A stretch of 64,000 nt of DNA from XN24 sp035514535 (GTDB lineage: Bacteria > Pseudomonadota > Gammaproteobacteria > Steroidobacterales > XN24), in contig DATKAZ010000055.1 in NCBI GenBank assembly GCA_035514535.1, positions 62,001 to 126,000 on the forward strand. Reading direction: 5' to 3'. Shown here piece by piece: positions 49,751 through 58,877 of this stretch. A model generated the notes under the pieces. That model was not told the DNA's origin and did no database searches. It worked only from the letters and a program-made list of their open reading frames with translations. The first letter of the stretch is position 1. Each line of letters opens with the position of its first letter. A program made the translations under genes and the position numbers.

Positions 49751-51904
49751 GTGGACTATGCGGCTTCCTTCCTGGCTCGACTGCCGAAAAGGAAGCGGTC
49801 CATTGGCCTCGACCGCCTCAATCGCAGGATGCAGCGTTACCTGCCGGCCGAACAGGTCGACCAGGTCATGCGCGCCTACGAGTTTGCCGCCAAGGCCCAT
49901 GACGGCCAACAGCGTTACTCGGGCGAGCCGTACATTTCCCACCCGGTCGCGGTAGCCACGATACTCGCCGAGCTGAAGCTCGATGCCCAGACCCTGATGG
50001 CAGCGCTGCTGCACGACGTCATCGAGGATACGGGCGTGCCGAAGGACCATATCGCGTCCCTGTTCGGCGAAGACGTCGCGGAGCTCGTGGACGGCGTCAG
50101 CAAACTGGACAAGATCGAGTTCCGCAGCCGCGCGGAGGCGCAGGCCGAGAGCTTCCGCAAGATGCTCCTGGCGATGGTCGGCGACATCCGCGTGATCCTC
50201 GTGAAGCTTGCGGACCGCACGCACAACATGCGCACCCTGTGGATCATGCCGCCCGAGAAGCGCCGCCGCATCGCCCGCGAGACACTGGAAATCTATGCGC
50301 CGATCGCCAACCGCCTCGGCATGAACCTGATTCGCCTCGAGCTCGAGGATCTTGGCTTCCGTTGCCTGCACCCGTATCGCTACCGCGTGCTCGAGCGGGC
50401 CCTTAAGCGTGCCCAGGGCAGCCACAAGCAGATCATCCAGAAAATCAGCAAGCGCTTCGGGGAGAGCCTCGACGAGGTGCACATACAGGCGCGCGTGGCC
50501 GGGCGCGAGAAGCACATCTACAGCATCTACCGGAAGATGCGTGACAAGAAGCGCGCCCTGAACGAGATCGTCGACGTCTACGGCATTCGCATCGTCGTGG
50601 AGACCGTCGACGACTGTTATCGGGCTCTCGGCATCGTGCACAAGTGCTACCGGCCGATGCCCGGCCGTTTCAAGGACTACATCGCGATTCCGCGGGTCAA
50701 CGGCTACCAGTCGCTGCACACGACACTGTTCGGCCCCGGCGGCCTGCCCTGCGAGGTCCAGATCCGGACCGACGACATGGATCGCGTCGCCGAGTCCGGC
50801 ATCGCCGCCCACTGGTTATACAAGGCCGGCGGCCCCTATGCGGCACAGCCGCAGGTGCGGGCGCACGAATGGCTGGCCAATCTGATTGAGATGGAGGAGG
50901 GCGGCACCTCCGAAGAATTTCTCGAGAGTGTGAAGATCGACCTGTTTCCCGACAAGGTGTACGTCTTCACCCCGAAGGGGGACATTGTGCGCCTGCCGCG
51001 CGGCGCGACCTGTGTGGACTTCGCCTACGCGGTGCACACCGGCGTCGGCAACCGCTGTGTCGCAGCCCGCATCGATCGCCGCCCCGTGCCGTTGCGCACC
51101 GTTTTGAAGAACGGCCAGACAGTCCAGATCGTCACTGCCCGTGGAGCGACACCCAATCCCGCCTGGGTCAATTTCGTCGTCACCGCAAAGGCGCGCATGG
51201 CAATCCGCACCTTCCTCAAGAACCTGCAGCGCCACGAAGCCGCCGATCTCGGCAAGCGCCTGCTGGACAATGCGCTGCGCGAGTTCAAGCTGACCATCCG
51301 CAAGGTGCCGGCAGAGCGCATGCGCGCGACGCTCGATCTGCTCGGCTGCAACAACGTCGAGGAGCTCTATGAGCAGATCGGCCTCGGCGAGCGGATGGCC
51401 TCGCTGGTCGCCCGACGGCTGCTGCCGGAGGACACCGGCGAGGCGGGCCACGGCCAGGCCGCGCCGCTCGCGATCGCCGGCACCGAGGGCATGGTCGTCA
51501 CCTATGCGCGCTGTTGCCACCCGATTCCCGGCGATACGATTTTCGGCTACCTGAGCGCGGGTCGCGGCATCGTCATCCATCGCGACGACTGCGGCAACCT
51601 CGCCGAATTCCGCAAGCAGCCCGACAAGTGGCTGGCCGTGGAGTGGGAGCGCAAGCTCAATCGCACGTTTCCGGTCGAGGTGCGCGCCGAAGTGCGCAAC
51701 CGCCTCGGCGTGCTCGCTGCAGTCGCGGCCAACATTTCTTCGGCCGAGACCAACATCGAGCATGTCCAGGTCGTCGAACGGGACGGCGACAGCTCGTCGC
51801 TGATCTTCCTGCTGCAGGTCGACGGCCGCGACCAGCTCGACCGCGTGCTCAGGAGCATCCGCGCCATGCCGGACGTGCTCAGCGTCACGCGCACCAACAC
51901 GTAA
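49751..51904 (+). CDS. spoT: Bifunctional (p)ppGpp synthetase/hydrolase SpoT
   Basis: A 717-residue RelA/SpoT homologue. HD hydrolase domain (HDGQQRYSGEPYISHP, ALLHDVIEDT with the catalytic His-Asp), synthetase domain (VYGIRIVVETVDDCYRALG and PGRFKDYIAIPRVNGYQS), TGS (VFTPKGDIVRLPRGATCVDF) and C-terminal ACT. The synthetase motif RFKD is the RxKD form known from bifunctional enzymes. Start GTG at 49751. The length fits SpoT. Controls the stringent response. Confidence 0.97.
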   Translation: MDYAASFLARLPKRKRSIGLDRLNRRMQRYLPAEQVDQVMRAYEFAAKAHDGQQRYSGEPYISHPVAVATILAELKLDAQTLMAALLHDVIEDTGVPKDHIASLFGEDVAELVDGVSKLDKIEFRSRAEAQAESFRKMLLAMVGDIRVILVKLADRTHNMRTLWIMPPEKRRRIARETLEIYAPIANRLGMNLIRLELEDLGFRCLHPYRYRVLERALKRAQGSHKQIIQKISKRFGESLDEVHIQARVAGREKHIYSIYRKMRDKKRALNEIVDVYGIRIVVETVDDCYRALGIVHKCYRPMPGRFKDYIAIPRVNGYQSLHTTLFGPGGLPCEVQIRTDDMDRVAESGIAAHWLYKAGGPYAAQPQVRAHEWLANLIEMEEGGTSEEFLESVKIDLFPDKVYVFTPKGDIVRLPRGATCVDFAYAVHTGVGNRCVAARIDRRPVPLRTVLKNGQTVQIVTARGATPNPAWVNFVVTAKARMAIRTFLKNLQRHEAADLGKRLLDNALREFKLTIRKVPAERMRATLDLLGCNNVEELYEQIGLGERMASLVARRLLPEDTGEAGHGQAAPLAIAGTEGMVVTYARCCHPIPGDTIFGYLSAGRGIVIHRDDCGNLAEFRKQPDKWLAVEWERKLNRTFPVEVRAEVRNRLGVLAAVAANISSAETNIEHVQVVERDGDSSSLIFLLQVDGRDQLDRVLRSIRAMPDVLSVTRTNT

Positions 51905-51914
51905 AGGAGGCAAC

Positions 51915-52301
51915 ATGACCCGTCGCACGATCGCCACGGACAGGGCACCAGCCGCCATCGGGCCATATTCACAGGCCGTCGCCGCCGGCGGGGCGATCTG
52001 GCTATCGGGCCAGATCCCTCTGGATCCGGCGACCATGACGCTGGTACCGGGAGACGTGGAGGCGGAGGTGCGGCAGGTCTTCCGCAATCTCGCCGCGGTG
52101 TCCACCGCGGCCGGTGCCACGCTCGCCGAGGCCGTTCGGCTCACCGTGTTCCTGACCGACCTCGGCGACTTCGCCATGGTCAACCAGGTGATGGAAGAGA
52201 TCCTGCAGCCGCCGTACCCTGCGCGCGTCACAGTGCAGGTGGCGGCACTGCCCAAGGGCGCGCGCGTCGAGATCGACGCCGTCCTGGTCCCCGGGAACTG
52301 A
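51915..52301 (+). CDS. ridA: RidA family reactive imine deaminase
   Basis: A 128-residue YjgF/RidA-type protein with IGPYSQAV, WLSGQIPLDP and PARVTVQVAALPKGARVEID; the conserved Arg in PARVTV is the carboxylate-binding residue in RidA. It hydrolyses enamine/imine intermediates made by PLP enzymes. ATG at 51915 after AAGGAGG. Between spoT and recG, the standard order. Confidence 0.97.
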   Translation: MTRRTIATDRAPAAIGPYSQAVAAGGAIWLSGQIPLDPATMTLVPGDVEAEVRQVFRNLAAVSTAAGATLAEAVRLTVFLTDLGDFAMVNQVMEEILQPPYPARVTVQVAALPKGARVEIDAVLVPGN

Positions 52302-52317
52302 GCCGCCGGCCGAGGGC

Positions 52318-54387
52318 GTGGCTCTTGCGCCTGAAGACCCGGTCACGCGCCTGAGCGGCGTGGGCCCCACGCTCGCCGCGCGGCTCGAGAGGCTCGGCGT
52401 GCACACGGTCGAGGATCTCGCGTTCCTGTTGCCGGTGCGCTACGAGGACCGGACGCGCAGCGTGCCGATCGGCGCGTTGCGGCCCGGACAGCGCGCGGTC
52501 GTCGAAGGCGAGGTCCTGTTGACCGAGGTCGTGCGACGGCGCCGACGCATGCTGGTGGTCGCGTTCGGCGACGCCACCGGCATGCTGGCACTGCGTTTCT
52601 TTCACTTTACGGCGCGCCAGCAGGCAGCCCTGGTCCGGGGCGCCCGCCTGCGGTGCTTCGGCGAGGTGCGGGCCGGACAACGGGGGCCGGAGATGGTGCA
52701 CCCGGAGTACCGGCACCTGGGACCGGATCCCGGGCCGGAAGAAGACGCGCTGACGCCGATATACGGCGGCACCGAGGGGCTCGCGCAAACGCGCATCCGG
52801 CAACTCGTCAGGCAGGCGCTGGCCGGACTCGGGGACGGTCCCCCGGACCTGCTGCCCGGCGAAGCGCTCGCCGGCCGCGGCCTGCCGTCCCTTGCCGATG
52901 CCTTGCGCCTGCTGCACTACCCCCCGCCGGACACGGATATCGCCGGGCTGGAGGCCGCCGCACATCCCGCCCGGCGGCGCATCGCGCTCGAGGAACTCCT
53001 CGCGCACCAGCTGGCCATGCGCGCCCTGCGCCATCGCGCGCGGCGCAAGTCGGCATGGCCGCTGACGGGAGACACGCTCGTCGCGAGGTTCATCGCGGGA
53101 CTGCCGTTCGCCCTGACGCGAGCGCAACAGAGAGTCATTGCCGAGGTACGCGCGGATCTCGCCCGGCCGGTGCCGATGATGCGCCTCGTGCAAGGCGACG
53201 TCGGCAGCGGCAAGACCGTTGTCGCAGCCGTCGCCGCATTGCAGGCCGTCGCTTGCGGCGCACAGGCAGCCATCATGGCGCCGACGGAATTGCTCGCCGA
53301 GCAGCACTACGCCAGTTTCAGCGACTGGCTGGAGCCGCTGGAGATCGGCGTCTGCTGGTTGTCCGGCTCCCAGTCGGCTGCGGAACGGCGCGGCGCGCTG
53401 CAGCGCCTGGCGTCCGGGGAAGCCGCCGTCGTGGTGGGGACTCATGCGCTGTTCCAGGAAGGCGTGCGGTTCGCGCGGCTCGCGCTGGCGATCATCGACG
53501 AGCAGCATCGCTTCGGCGTGCACCAGCGCCTCGCGCTGACGGACAAGGGCACCGGGGAGGGACGGCGGCCGCACCAGCTCGTCATGACCGCGACGCCGAT
53601 TCCCCGCACGCTCGCGATGGCCACTTATGCGGACCTCGACACCTCCATCATCGACGAGCTGCCCCCGGGGCGCGGCCGGGTCCGCACCGTCGCGATGCCG
53701 GAGTCGCGTCGCGCGGAGGTCATCGCGCGGATACGCGAGGCCTGCGCCGCGGGCCGGCAGGCGTACTGGGTCTGCCCCCTGATCGAGGAATCCGACCAGC
53801 TGCAGGCGCAGGCCGCAGAGGATACCGCGGCCCTGCTCGCCGAGACGCTGCCGGAGCTGTCCATCGGCCTGATACACGGCCGCCTGCGGCAGGCTGACAA
53901 GGAGCGGATCATGCGCGCCTTCAAGGCCGGCGAGCTTCACCTCCTCGTTGCGACGACGGTCATCGAAGTGGGCGTGGACGTGCCGCGTGCCAGCCTGATG
54001 ATTGTCGAGAATGCGGAGAGAATGGGGCTGGCCCAGCTGCACCAGCTGCGCGGTCGCGTCGGGCGCGGCGCGGATGACGCGACGTGCCTGCTGCTTTACC
54101 GACCCCCCCTGTCCGCCACGGCGACGACACGCCTCGCGGCGCTGCGCGACAGCAACGACGGCTTCGAAATCGCTCGCACCGACCTGCAGCTGCGCGGTCC
54201 CGGGGAAGTCCTCGGCATTCGCCAGACCGGGCTGCTGGGCCTGAAGGTCGCGGACCTGGTGCGCGACCAGCAACTCATGCCGCTCGTCAGGGAACTGGCC
54301 GATCAACTGCTCCACGCGCATCCGGAGCGCGTCGCCGCGTTGACGCGCCGCTGGGTAGGCACGTCGACAAGGTACGGACAGGTCTGA
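52318..54387 (+). CDS. recG: ATP-dependent DNA helicase RecG
   Basis: A 689-residue helicase that remodels stalled forks. N-terminal wedge/OB domain (LSGVGPTLAARLERLGV onwards), Walker A GDVGSGKTVV, DEQH box (IIDEQHRFGVHQR), TATPIPRTLAMATYADLD, and C-terminal motifs EVGVDVPRASLMIVENAERM and LHQLRGRVGRG. GTG at 52318, 16 bp after ridA. Complete and typical. Confidence 0.97.
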   Translation: MALAPEDPVTRLSGVGPTLAARLERLGVHTVEDLAFLLPVRYEDRTRSVPIGALRPGQRAVVEGEVLLTEVVRRRRRMLVVAFGDATGMLALRFFHFTARQQAALVRGARLRCFGEVRAGQRGPEMVHPEYRHLGPDPGPEEDALTPIYGGTEGLAQTRIRQLVRQALAGLGDGPPDLLPGEALAGRGLPSLADALRLLHYPPPDTDIAGLEAAAHPARRRIALEELLAHQLAMRALRHRARRKSAWPLTGDTLVARFIAGLPFALTRAQQRVIAEVRADLARPVPMMRLVQGDVGSGKTVVAAVAALQAVACGAQAAIMAPTELLAEQHYASFSDWLEPLEIGVCWLSGSQSAAERRGALQRLASGEAAVVVGTHALFQEGVRFARLALAIIDEQHRFGVHQRLALTDKGTGEGRRPHQLVMTATPIPRTLAMATYADLDTSIIDELPPGRGRVRTVAMPESRRAEVIARIREACAAGRQAYWVCPLIEESDQLQAQAAEDTAALLAETLPELSIGLIHGRLRQADKERIMRAFKAGELHLLVATTVIEVGVDVPRASLMIVENAERMGLAQLHQLRGRVGRGADDATCLLLYRPPLSATATTRLAALRDSNDGFEIARTDLQLRGPGEVLGIRQTGLLGLKVADLVRDQQLMPLVRELADQLLHAHPERVAALTRRWVGTSTRYGQV

Positions 54388-54434
54388 CCGCAGCCATTTA
54401 TAATGCCCCCCTGAACCGGTTACCAGCCCGCCCC

Positions 54435-55016
54435 ATGACAAGCGAAAGTCTCCTGCCCGCGCGGCCCGCAAACGACGCCGAGCCCCTGGTCTGGCTCGCC
54501 GCCGATGCGCCGGGCGCATTGCCCGAGGACCCGGGTCTGCGCGGCTGGCTGCAGGACTCAGGCTCGCTGACGTCGCGCTTGCGTGCCACCTGCGGCGCGG
54601 GCTTCCGACTCGAACTGCTGGGCGAAGCGGCGGAACCGGTCCCCGGCGACGCGCGCGAGCTGCTGGACGGCAACGAGGCCCGTGCGCGGCGAGTACGCAT
54701 GTTCTGCGGCGACAGCTTGTGCGTGTGCGCGACGACATTGATCCCGGCCGCGACGCTCGCTGGCGATCCGTGGCTGCATGCGCTCGGCGACCGGCCGCTC
54801 GGCGACGCGCTGCTCGAGCGTGGCGGCATCCAGCGCTCACCGTTTGAATTCACGCGCGCCAATCCCGGCCACCCGCTGTTCACGCCGTCCCTCGACGGCA
54901 CGGACATCCGCCCGGCCTGGGTATGGGCGCGGCGCTCCCGCTTCAGTCTCTCGGCAGGGCCGCTGCTGATCTACGAGATGTTCCTGCCGGGCCTGACCCG
55001 ATGCCGGAACCCCTAG
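54435..55016 (+). CDS. ubiC: Chorismate lyase
   Basis: A 193-residue protein converting chorismate to 4-hydroxybenzoate plus pyruvate, the first step of ubiquinone synthesis. Recognised by LQDSGSLTSRLRATCG, ALGDRPLGDALLE and the C-terminal LSAGPLLIYEMFLPGL with the product-binding Glu. Slightly longer than the E. coli enzyme, mainly at the N-terminus. Overlaps ubiA by 16 bp, giving a coupled ubiC-ubiA pair. Confidence 0.93.
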   Translation: MTSESLLPARPANDAEPLVWLAADAPGALPEDPGLRGWLQDSGSLTSRLRATCGAGFRLELLGEAAEPVPGDARELLDGNEARARRVRMFCGDSLCVCATTLIPAATLAGDPWLHALGDRPLGDALLERGGIQRSPFEFTRANPGHPLFTPSLDGTDIRPAWVWARRSRFSLSAGPLLIYEMFLPGLTRCRNP

Positions 55017-55903
55017 GCCCGCAGGGGCCCGCACACCGCCTCGTGGCCCAGTTGCGCGAGTACGCGCTGCTGATGCGGCTGGACCGGCCGATCGGCACGC
55101 TGCTGTTGCTATGGCCGACGCTCTGGGCGCTGTGGACTGCTGGCGCGGGAAGGCCGGATCCACACGTATTCCTGGTGTTCGTTGCCGGCGTAGTGCTGAT
55201 GCGTTCGGCGGGTTGCGTCATGAACGATTTCGCCGACCGCCGCATCGATCCGCATGTGGCGCGCACCCGTGAACGCCCGATCGCGCGGGGTACGGTGTCC
55301 CCGCTCGAGGCATTGCTGCTCGCCGGCGCTCTGGGCGCCACGGCCTTCGCGCTGGTACTGACCTTGAACCGGCTCACCGTGCTGCTGGCCCTGGCCGGGG
55401 CGGCGCTGACGATTGCCTATCCATTCCTGAAACGATTCACGCATCTGCCGCAGGTATTCCTCGGCGCCTCGTTCGGCTGGTCCGTGCCGATGGCCTATGC
55501 GGCCCAGACCGGCGCCGTGCCGCAACCGGCGTGGCTGATGTTCATTGCCGTGGTGCTGTGGGCGGTCGTCTACGACACCATGTACGCGATGGTCGACCGG
55601 GACGACGACCTGAAGCTCGGCGTGCGCTCGACCGCGATCCTGTTCGGCGACGCCGACCGCCCGATGATCGGCGTGATGCAAATCCTCGTACTGGTCGCCC
55701 TGTGGCTGGTCGGCCGCCAGGCGGGATTCGGCGGATGGTACCTGGCGGGGCTCGCGGTCGCCGCGGTGTTGTCCCTGTGGCAGCAGTACCTGATCCGGGC
55801 GCGGCGTCCCGAGGACTGTTTCCGGGCGTTCCTTAACAATCACTATTTCGGCATGGCGGTCTTCGTCGGCATCCTGCTGCACTACACCTTCACGCCGCCC
55901 TGA
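55001..55903 (+). CDS. ubiA: 4-hydroxybenzoate polyprenyltransferase
   Basis: A 300-residue membrane prenyltransferase. First Asp-rich motif NDFADRRIDPHVARTRERP and second YDTMYAMVDRDDDLKLGVRS are intact; about 8-9 TM helices. It attaches the polyprenyl tail to 4-hydroxybenzoate made by UbiC. ATG at 55001, within the ubiC coding end. Its 3' end overlaps the convergent comF-like gene by 22 bp. Confidence 0.97.
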   Translation: MPEPLGPQGPAHRLVAQLREYALLMRLDRPIGTLLLLWPTLWALWTAGAGRPDPHVFLVFVAGVVLMRSAGCVMNDFADRRIDPHVARTRERPIARGTVSPLEALLLAGALGATAFALVLTLNRLTVLLALAGAALTIAYPFLKRFTHLPQVFLGASFGWSVPMAYAAQTGAVPQPAWLMFIAVVLWAVVYDTMYAMVDRDDDLKLGVRSTAILFGDADRPMIGVMQILVLVALWLVGRQAGFGGWYLAGLAVAAVLSLWQQYLIRARRPEDCFRAFLNNHYFGMAVFVGILLHYTFTPP

Positions 55904-56592
55904 GCGGTGCCCCCGCGGGCCACGGCCCATATTTCGACACCGGCCGCCCCGGCCTCGAGCAGGGCGAGCGTTACCGCCGCGGCCGTTGACCCGGTCGTCA
56001 TGACGTCGTCGATCACGGCCAGGCGCCGCCCGCGCACTTCCTGCGATGCAGAAAACGCGCCGCGCAGGTTTCGGTAACGCAGGCGTGCCGCAAGGCCTGC
56101 CTGCGGCGGCGTTGCCACGGTCCGGCTGCAGGCGTCGCCGAGGATCGGCACGCCGATGCGACGCGCTACCGGGCGCGCCAACTCCTGTGCCTGGTTGAAA
56201 CCGCGCTGTGCAAGCCGCTCGCGGTGCAGCGGCACCGGGACGATGCCGTCGGGTCCCGGCCCATCACAGTGCTCGGCCAACAGCCTGCCGAGCAGCGCAC
56301 CGAAGTGCAGCGCGCCACCATACTTGAAGCGGCCGACGAGCACGTCCACCGGGAAGCGCCACGCCAGGGGCACGACCGCCCGCGACCACGGCGGCGCATG
56401 CTCAAAGCACGCACCGCACTCGCCAGGGGCGGGGAGCGGCCGCGCACAGCGGCCGCAGGCGGGGCCGATCCACGGCAGGTCCGCGCGGCAGCCCGGACAG
56501 AGCCCGCGCCCGCCGGCAGGCGCGCCGCACAGCTCGCAGGGCCAGCGCGGAAATCCAACCCGCCAGCCGTTGTAAACTTGCCCTGAATTCAC
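55882..56592 (-). CDS. comF: ComF family phosphoribosyltransferase-like protein
   Basis: A 236-residue protein. The N-terminal zinc-finger-like part has four CxxC pairs (CELC, CPGC, CGRC, CGAC); the C-terminal PRTase domain has the PRPP loop VIDDVMTTGSTAAAV and RLAQRGFNQAQELAR. ComF-type proteins are needed for DNA uptake in competence, in Gram-negatives often named GntX/ComF. Start is GTG at 56592, which lies inside the BirA operator of bioB. Convergent overlap with ubiA. Confidence 0.92.
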   Translation of the reverse strand: MNSGQVYNGWRVGFPRWPCELCGAPAGGRGLCPGCRADLPWIGPACGRCARPLPAPGECGACFEHAPPWSRAVVPLAWRFPVDVLVGRFKYGGALHFGALLGRLLAEHCDGPGPDGIVPVPLHRERLAQRGFNQAQELARPVARRIGVPILGDACSRTVATPPQAGLAARLRYRNLRGAFSASQEVRGRRLAVIDDVMTTGSTAAAVTLALLEAGAAGVEIWAVARGGTAQGGVKV

Positions 56593-56602
56593 GGGTTGAC
56601 AG
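56570..56602. promoter_or_regulatory. BirA operator (biotin repressor box)
   Basis: TTGTAAACT, 15 nt, GGTTGACAG. The known proteobacterial BirA box is TTGTAAACC-N14/15-GGTTTACAA; the half-sites match at 8 of 9 and 7 of 9 positions and spacing fits. It lies upstream of bioB and over the comF-like start codon, so biotin may control both directions. Confidence 0.75.
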
Positions 56603-56625
56603 CCCCTTCCCGCGCCACGAATACT
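56596..56625 (+). promoter_or_regulatory. Candidate bioB promoter overlapping the BirA box
   Basis: TTGACA (56596-56601), 18 nt, AATACT (56620-56625). The -35 is part of the right BirA half-site, so repressor binding would exclude RNA polymerase. The leader to bioB would be about 85-90 nt. Confidence 0.5.
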
Positions 56626-56719
56626 CGCGGCGCATTATGCGGCGGCCCCGGCCCCCGGCCGGAGGTCCGCTTTCCATACCTGCGGCCCGGAAACGGGCCC
56701 CGACATCGAGCCGATCCCC

Positions 56720-57703
56720 ATGACTCAAACCCGTACCGACTGGCGCCTGGAAGAAGTGCGCTCCCTGTTCGAATTGCCGCTGTTCGAGCTGCTCTATCGT
56801 GCACACGGCGTACACCGCGAATCTTTTGCGCATCACCAGGTCCAGGTCAGCACGCTGTTGTCGGTGAAGACGGGAGCCTGCCCGGAGGACTGCGCGTACT
56901 GCCCCCAGAGCATCCGCCACGACACCGGTCTGCCGGTCGATCCGCTGCTCGAAGTCGACCAGGTGGTGGAGCGGGCCCGGGTCGCGCGCGAGTCGGGCGC
57001 GACCCGCTTCTGCATGGGCGCCGCCTGGCGCAATCCCAAGCCGAAGCAGCTGGCCGTAGTGGCGGAGATGGTGCGCCGGGTGCGCGCCCTGGGGCTCGAG
57101 ACCTGTGCGACGCTGGGCATGCTGACTGCCGAACAGGCGCAGGCGCTGCGCGAGGCCGGGCTGGATTTCTACAACCACAATCTCGATACTTCCGAGGCTT
57201 ATTACCCCGAGATCGTCACGACCCGTACTTACGCCGATCGCCTCCGGACCCTGCAGCATGTCCGCGACGCGGGCATGAAGGTCTGTTGCGGCGGTATCCT
57301 CGGCATGGGCGAGACCCGCGAGGACCGCGTGGCGCTCCTCCACACGCTCGCCACTCTGCCGGCGCACCCGGAGAGCGTGCCCGTCAACCAGCTCGTCAGG
57401 GTGCCGGGCACGCCGCTGGCCGACGCGTCGCCCCTGGACCCGTTCGAATTCGTCCGCGTGATCGCCGTGGCCCGCATTCTGATGCCCGGCTCTCACCTGC
57501 GGCTGTCGGCGGGGCGCACCGAGATGAGCGCCGAGCTGCAGGCGCTCGCTTTCTTTGCCGGCGCGAATTCCGTGTTCTACGGCGAAAAGCTGCTGACGAC
57601 GCCGAATCCGGACGCCGATGGCGACATGGCGCTGTTCCGGCGGCTCGGGCTCGTGCCGGAACCCGGCGCGGCCGACGCCCATGCCGACAGTGCGCACGAC
57701 TGA
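56720..57703 (+). CDS. bioB: Biotin synthase
   Basis: A 327-residue radical SAM enzyme inserting sulfur into dethiobiotin. Cys54, Cys58, Cys61 in CPEDCAYCPQS; further family blocks YNHNLDTSEAYYPEI, GGILGMGE and SAGRTEM. Ligands of the [2Fe-2S] sulfur source (later Cys residues and Arg in SAGR) appear present. ATG at 56720. First gene of bioBFHCD, controlled by the upstream BirA box. Confidence 0.98.
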   Translation: MTQTRTDWRLEEVRSLFELPLFELLYRAHGVHRESFAHHQVQVSTLLSVKTGACPEDCAYCPQSIRHDTGLPVDPLLEVDQVVERARVARESGATRFCMGAAWRNPKPKQLAVVAEMVRRVRALGLETCATLGMLTAEQAQALREAGLDFYNHNLDTSEAYYPEIVTTRTYADRLRTLQHVRDAGMKVCCGGILGMGETREDRVALLHTLATLPAHPESVPVNQLVRVPGTPLADASPLDPFEFVRVIAVARILMPGSHLRLSAGRTEMSAELQALAFFAGANSVFYGEKLLTTPNPDADGDMALFRRLGLVPEPGAADAHADSAHD

Positions 57704-58877
57704 GTTGCTCGCCGCGGAGCTCGATCGGCTCCGCGCCGCGGGCCTCTACCGACGGCGGCGAGTCGTCGGCCCCCGCCACGGGCTCGGGCCGGCGGAGCTG
57801 ATGGTCGACGGGACACGCTACCTCGCCTTCTGCAGCAACGACTATCTCGGCCTGGCGCGCGATCCGCGCGTCGCCCGGGCGATGGCCGACGCGGCCATCG
57901 AGTGGGGCGCGGGCAGCGGTGCCGCGCACCTGGTCACCGGGCATTCCGCGGAGCATCACGCGCTCGAGGAAGAGCTCGCGCGATTCACCGGCTTTCCGCG
58001 CACACTGCTGTTCTCGACGGGTTACATGGCGAACCTCGGGCTCGTCTGCGCCCTTGCGGGCCGCGGCGACCTCATCGTGGAGGACCGGCTCAACCACGCG
58101 TCGCTGATCGATGCCAGCCGCCTGTCGGGCGCGACCGTGCGACGCTATACCCACGCGGACCCGGCCGCCGCGGCGCGCCGGCTCGAGGCCACCGCAGGGC
58201 GCAGGCTCATCGTCACGGACGGCGTCTTCAGCATGGACGGCGACGACGCCCCGCTCGCGGAACTCGCGCGAATCGCGGCGCTTTCGGGAGCCGAGTTGCT
58301 GCTGGACGACGCCCACGGGCTGGGCGTCGTCGGCCGCGACGGACGCGGGAGCCTGGTCAAGGCAGGTCTCGATCATGCGTCCGTCGGGGCGCTCGTCGGG
58401 ACGCTCGGCAAGGCCTTCGGTACGTTTGGCGCCTTCGTAGCCGGCAGCGAGACGCTCATCGAGACGCTCATCCAGCGGGCCCGCACCTATATCTACACGA
58501 CCGCGCCCCCGCCGGCGGTTGCGGCGGCCACGCGGCTCTCGCTGGCAATTGCACGTGACGAAGACTGGCGGCGCATACGACTCGCGGCCCTGGTGGCGCG
58601 CTTCCGCACTGGCGCAGAGGCACTCGGCCTCAGGCTGACGTCCTCGACGACTCCGATTCAACCTGTCATCGCCGGCGAGGCGCCTGCGACGCTGGAGGCC
58701 GCGGACGTACTCCGCCGTGCCGGCCTGTGGGTGACGCCGATCAGGCCACCGACCGTGCCCGCCGGTTCCGCACGCCTGCGCATCACCTTCTCCGCGGTGC
58801 ACGAGGATCAGGACGTCGACCGGCTGCTCGAGGCGCTCGCGAGCATCCCCGCACTGCGCGCCGGCCCGCCCGGATGA
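57681..58877 (+). CDS. bioF: 8-amino-7-oxononanoate synthase
   Basis: A 398-residue PLP enzyme joining pimeloyl-thioester and alanine. FCSNDYLGLA near the start, GAAHLVTGHSAEHHALE, LLLDDAHGLGVVGRDG and the PLP lysine in GTLGKAFGTFG. ATG at 57681 lies 23 bp inside bioB. Second gene of the operon. Confidence 0.97.
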   Translation: MPTVRTTELLAAELDRLRAAGLYRRRRVVGPRHGLGPAELMVDGTRYLAFCSNDYLGLARDPRVARAMADAAIEWGAGSGAAHLVTGHSAEHHALEEELARFTGFPRTLLFSTGYMANLGLVCALAGRGDLIVEDRLNHASLIDASRLSGATVRRYTHADPAAAARRLEATAGRRLIVTDGVFSMDGDDAPLAELARIAALSGAELLLDDAHGLGVVGRDGRGSLVKAGLDHASVGALVGTLGKAFGTFGAFVAGSETLIETLIQRARTYIYTTAPPPAVAAATRLSLAIARDEDWRRIRLAALVARFRTGAEALGLRLTSSTTPIQPVIAGEAPATLEAADVLRRAGLWVTPIRPPTVPAGSARLRITFSAVHEDQDVDRLLEALASIPALRAGPPG

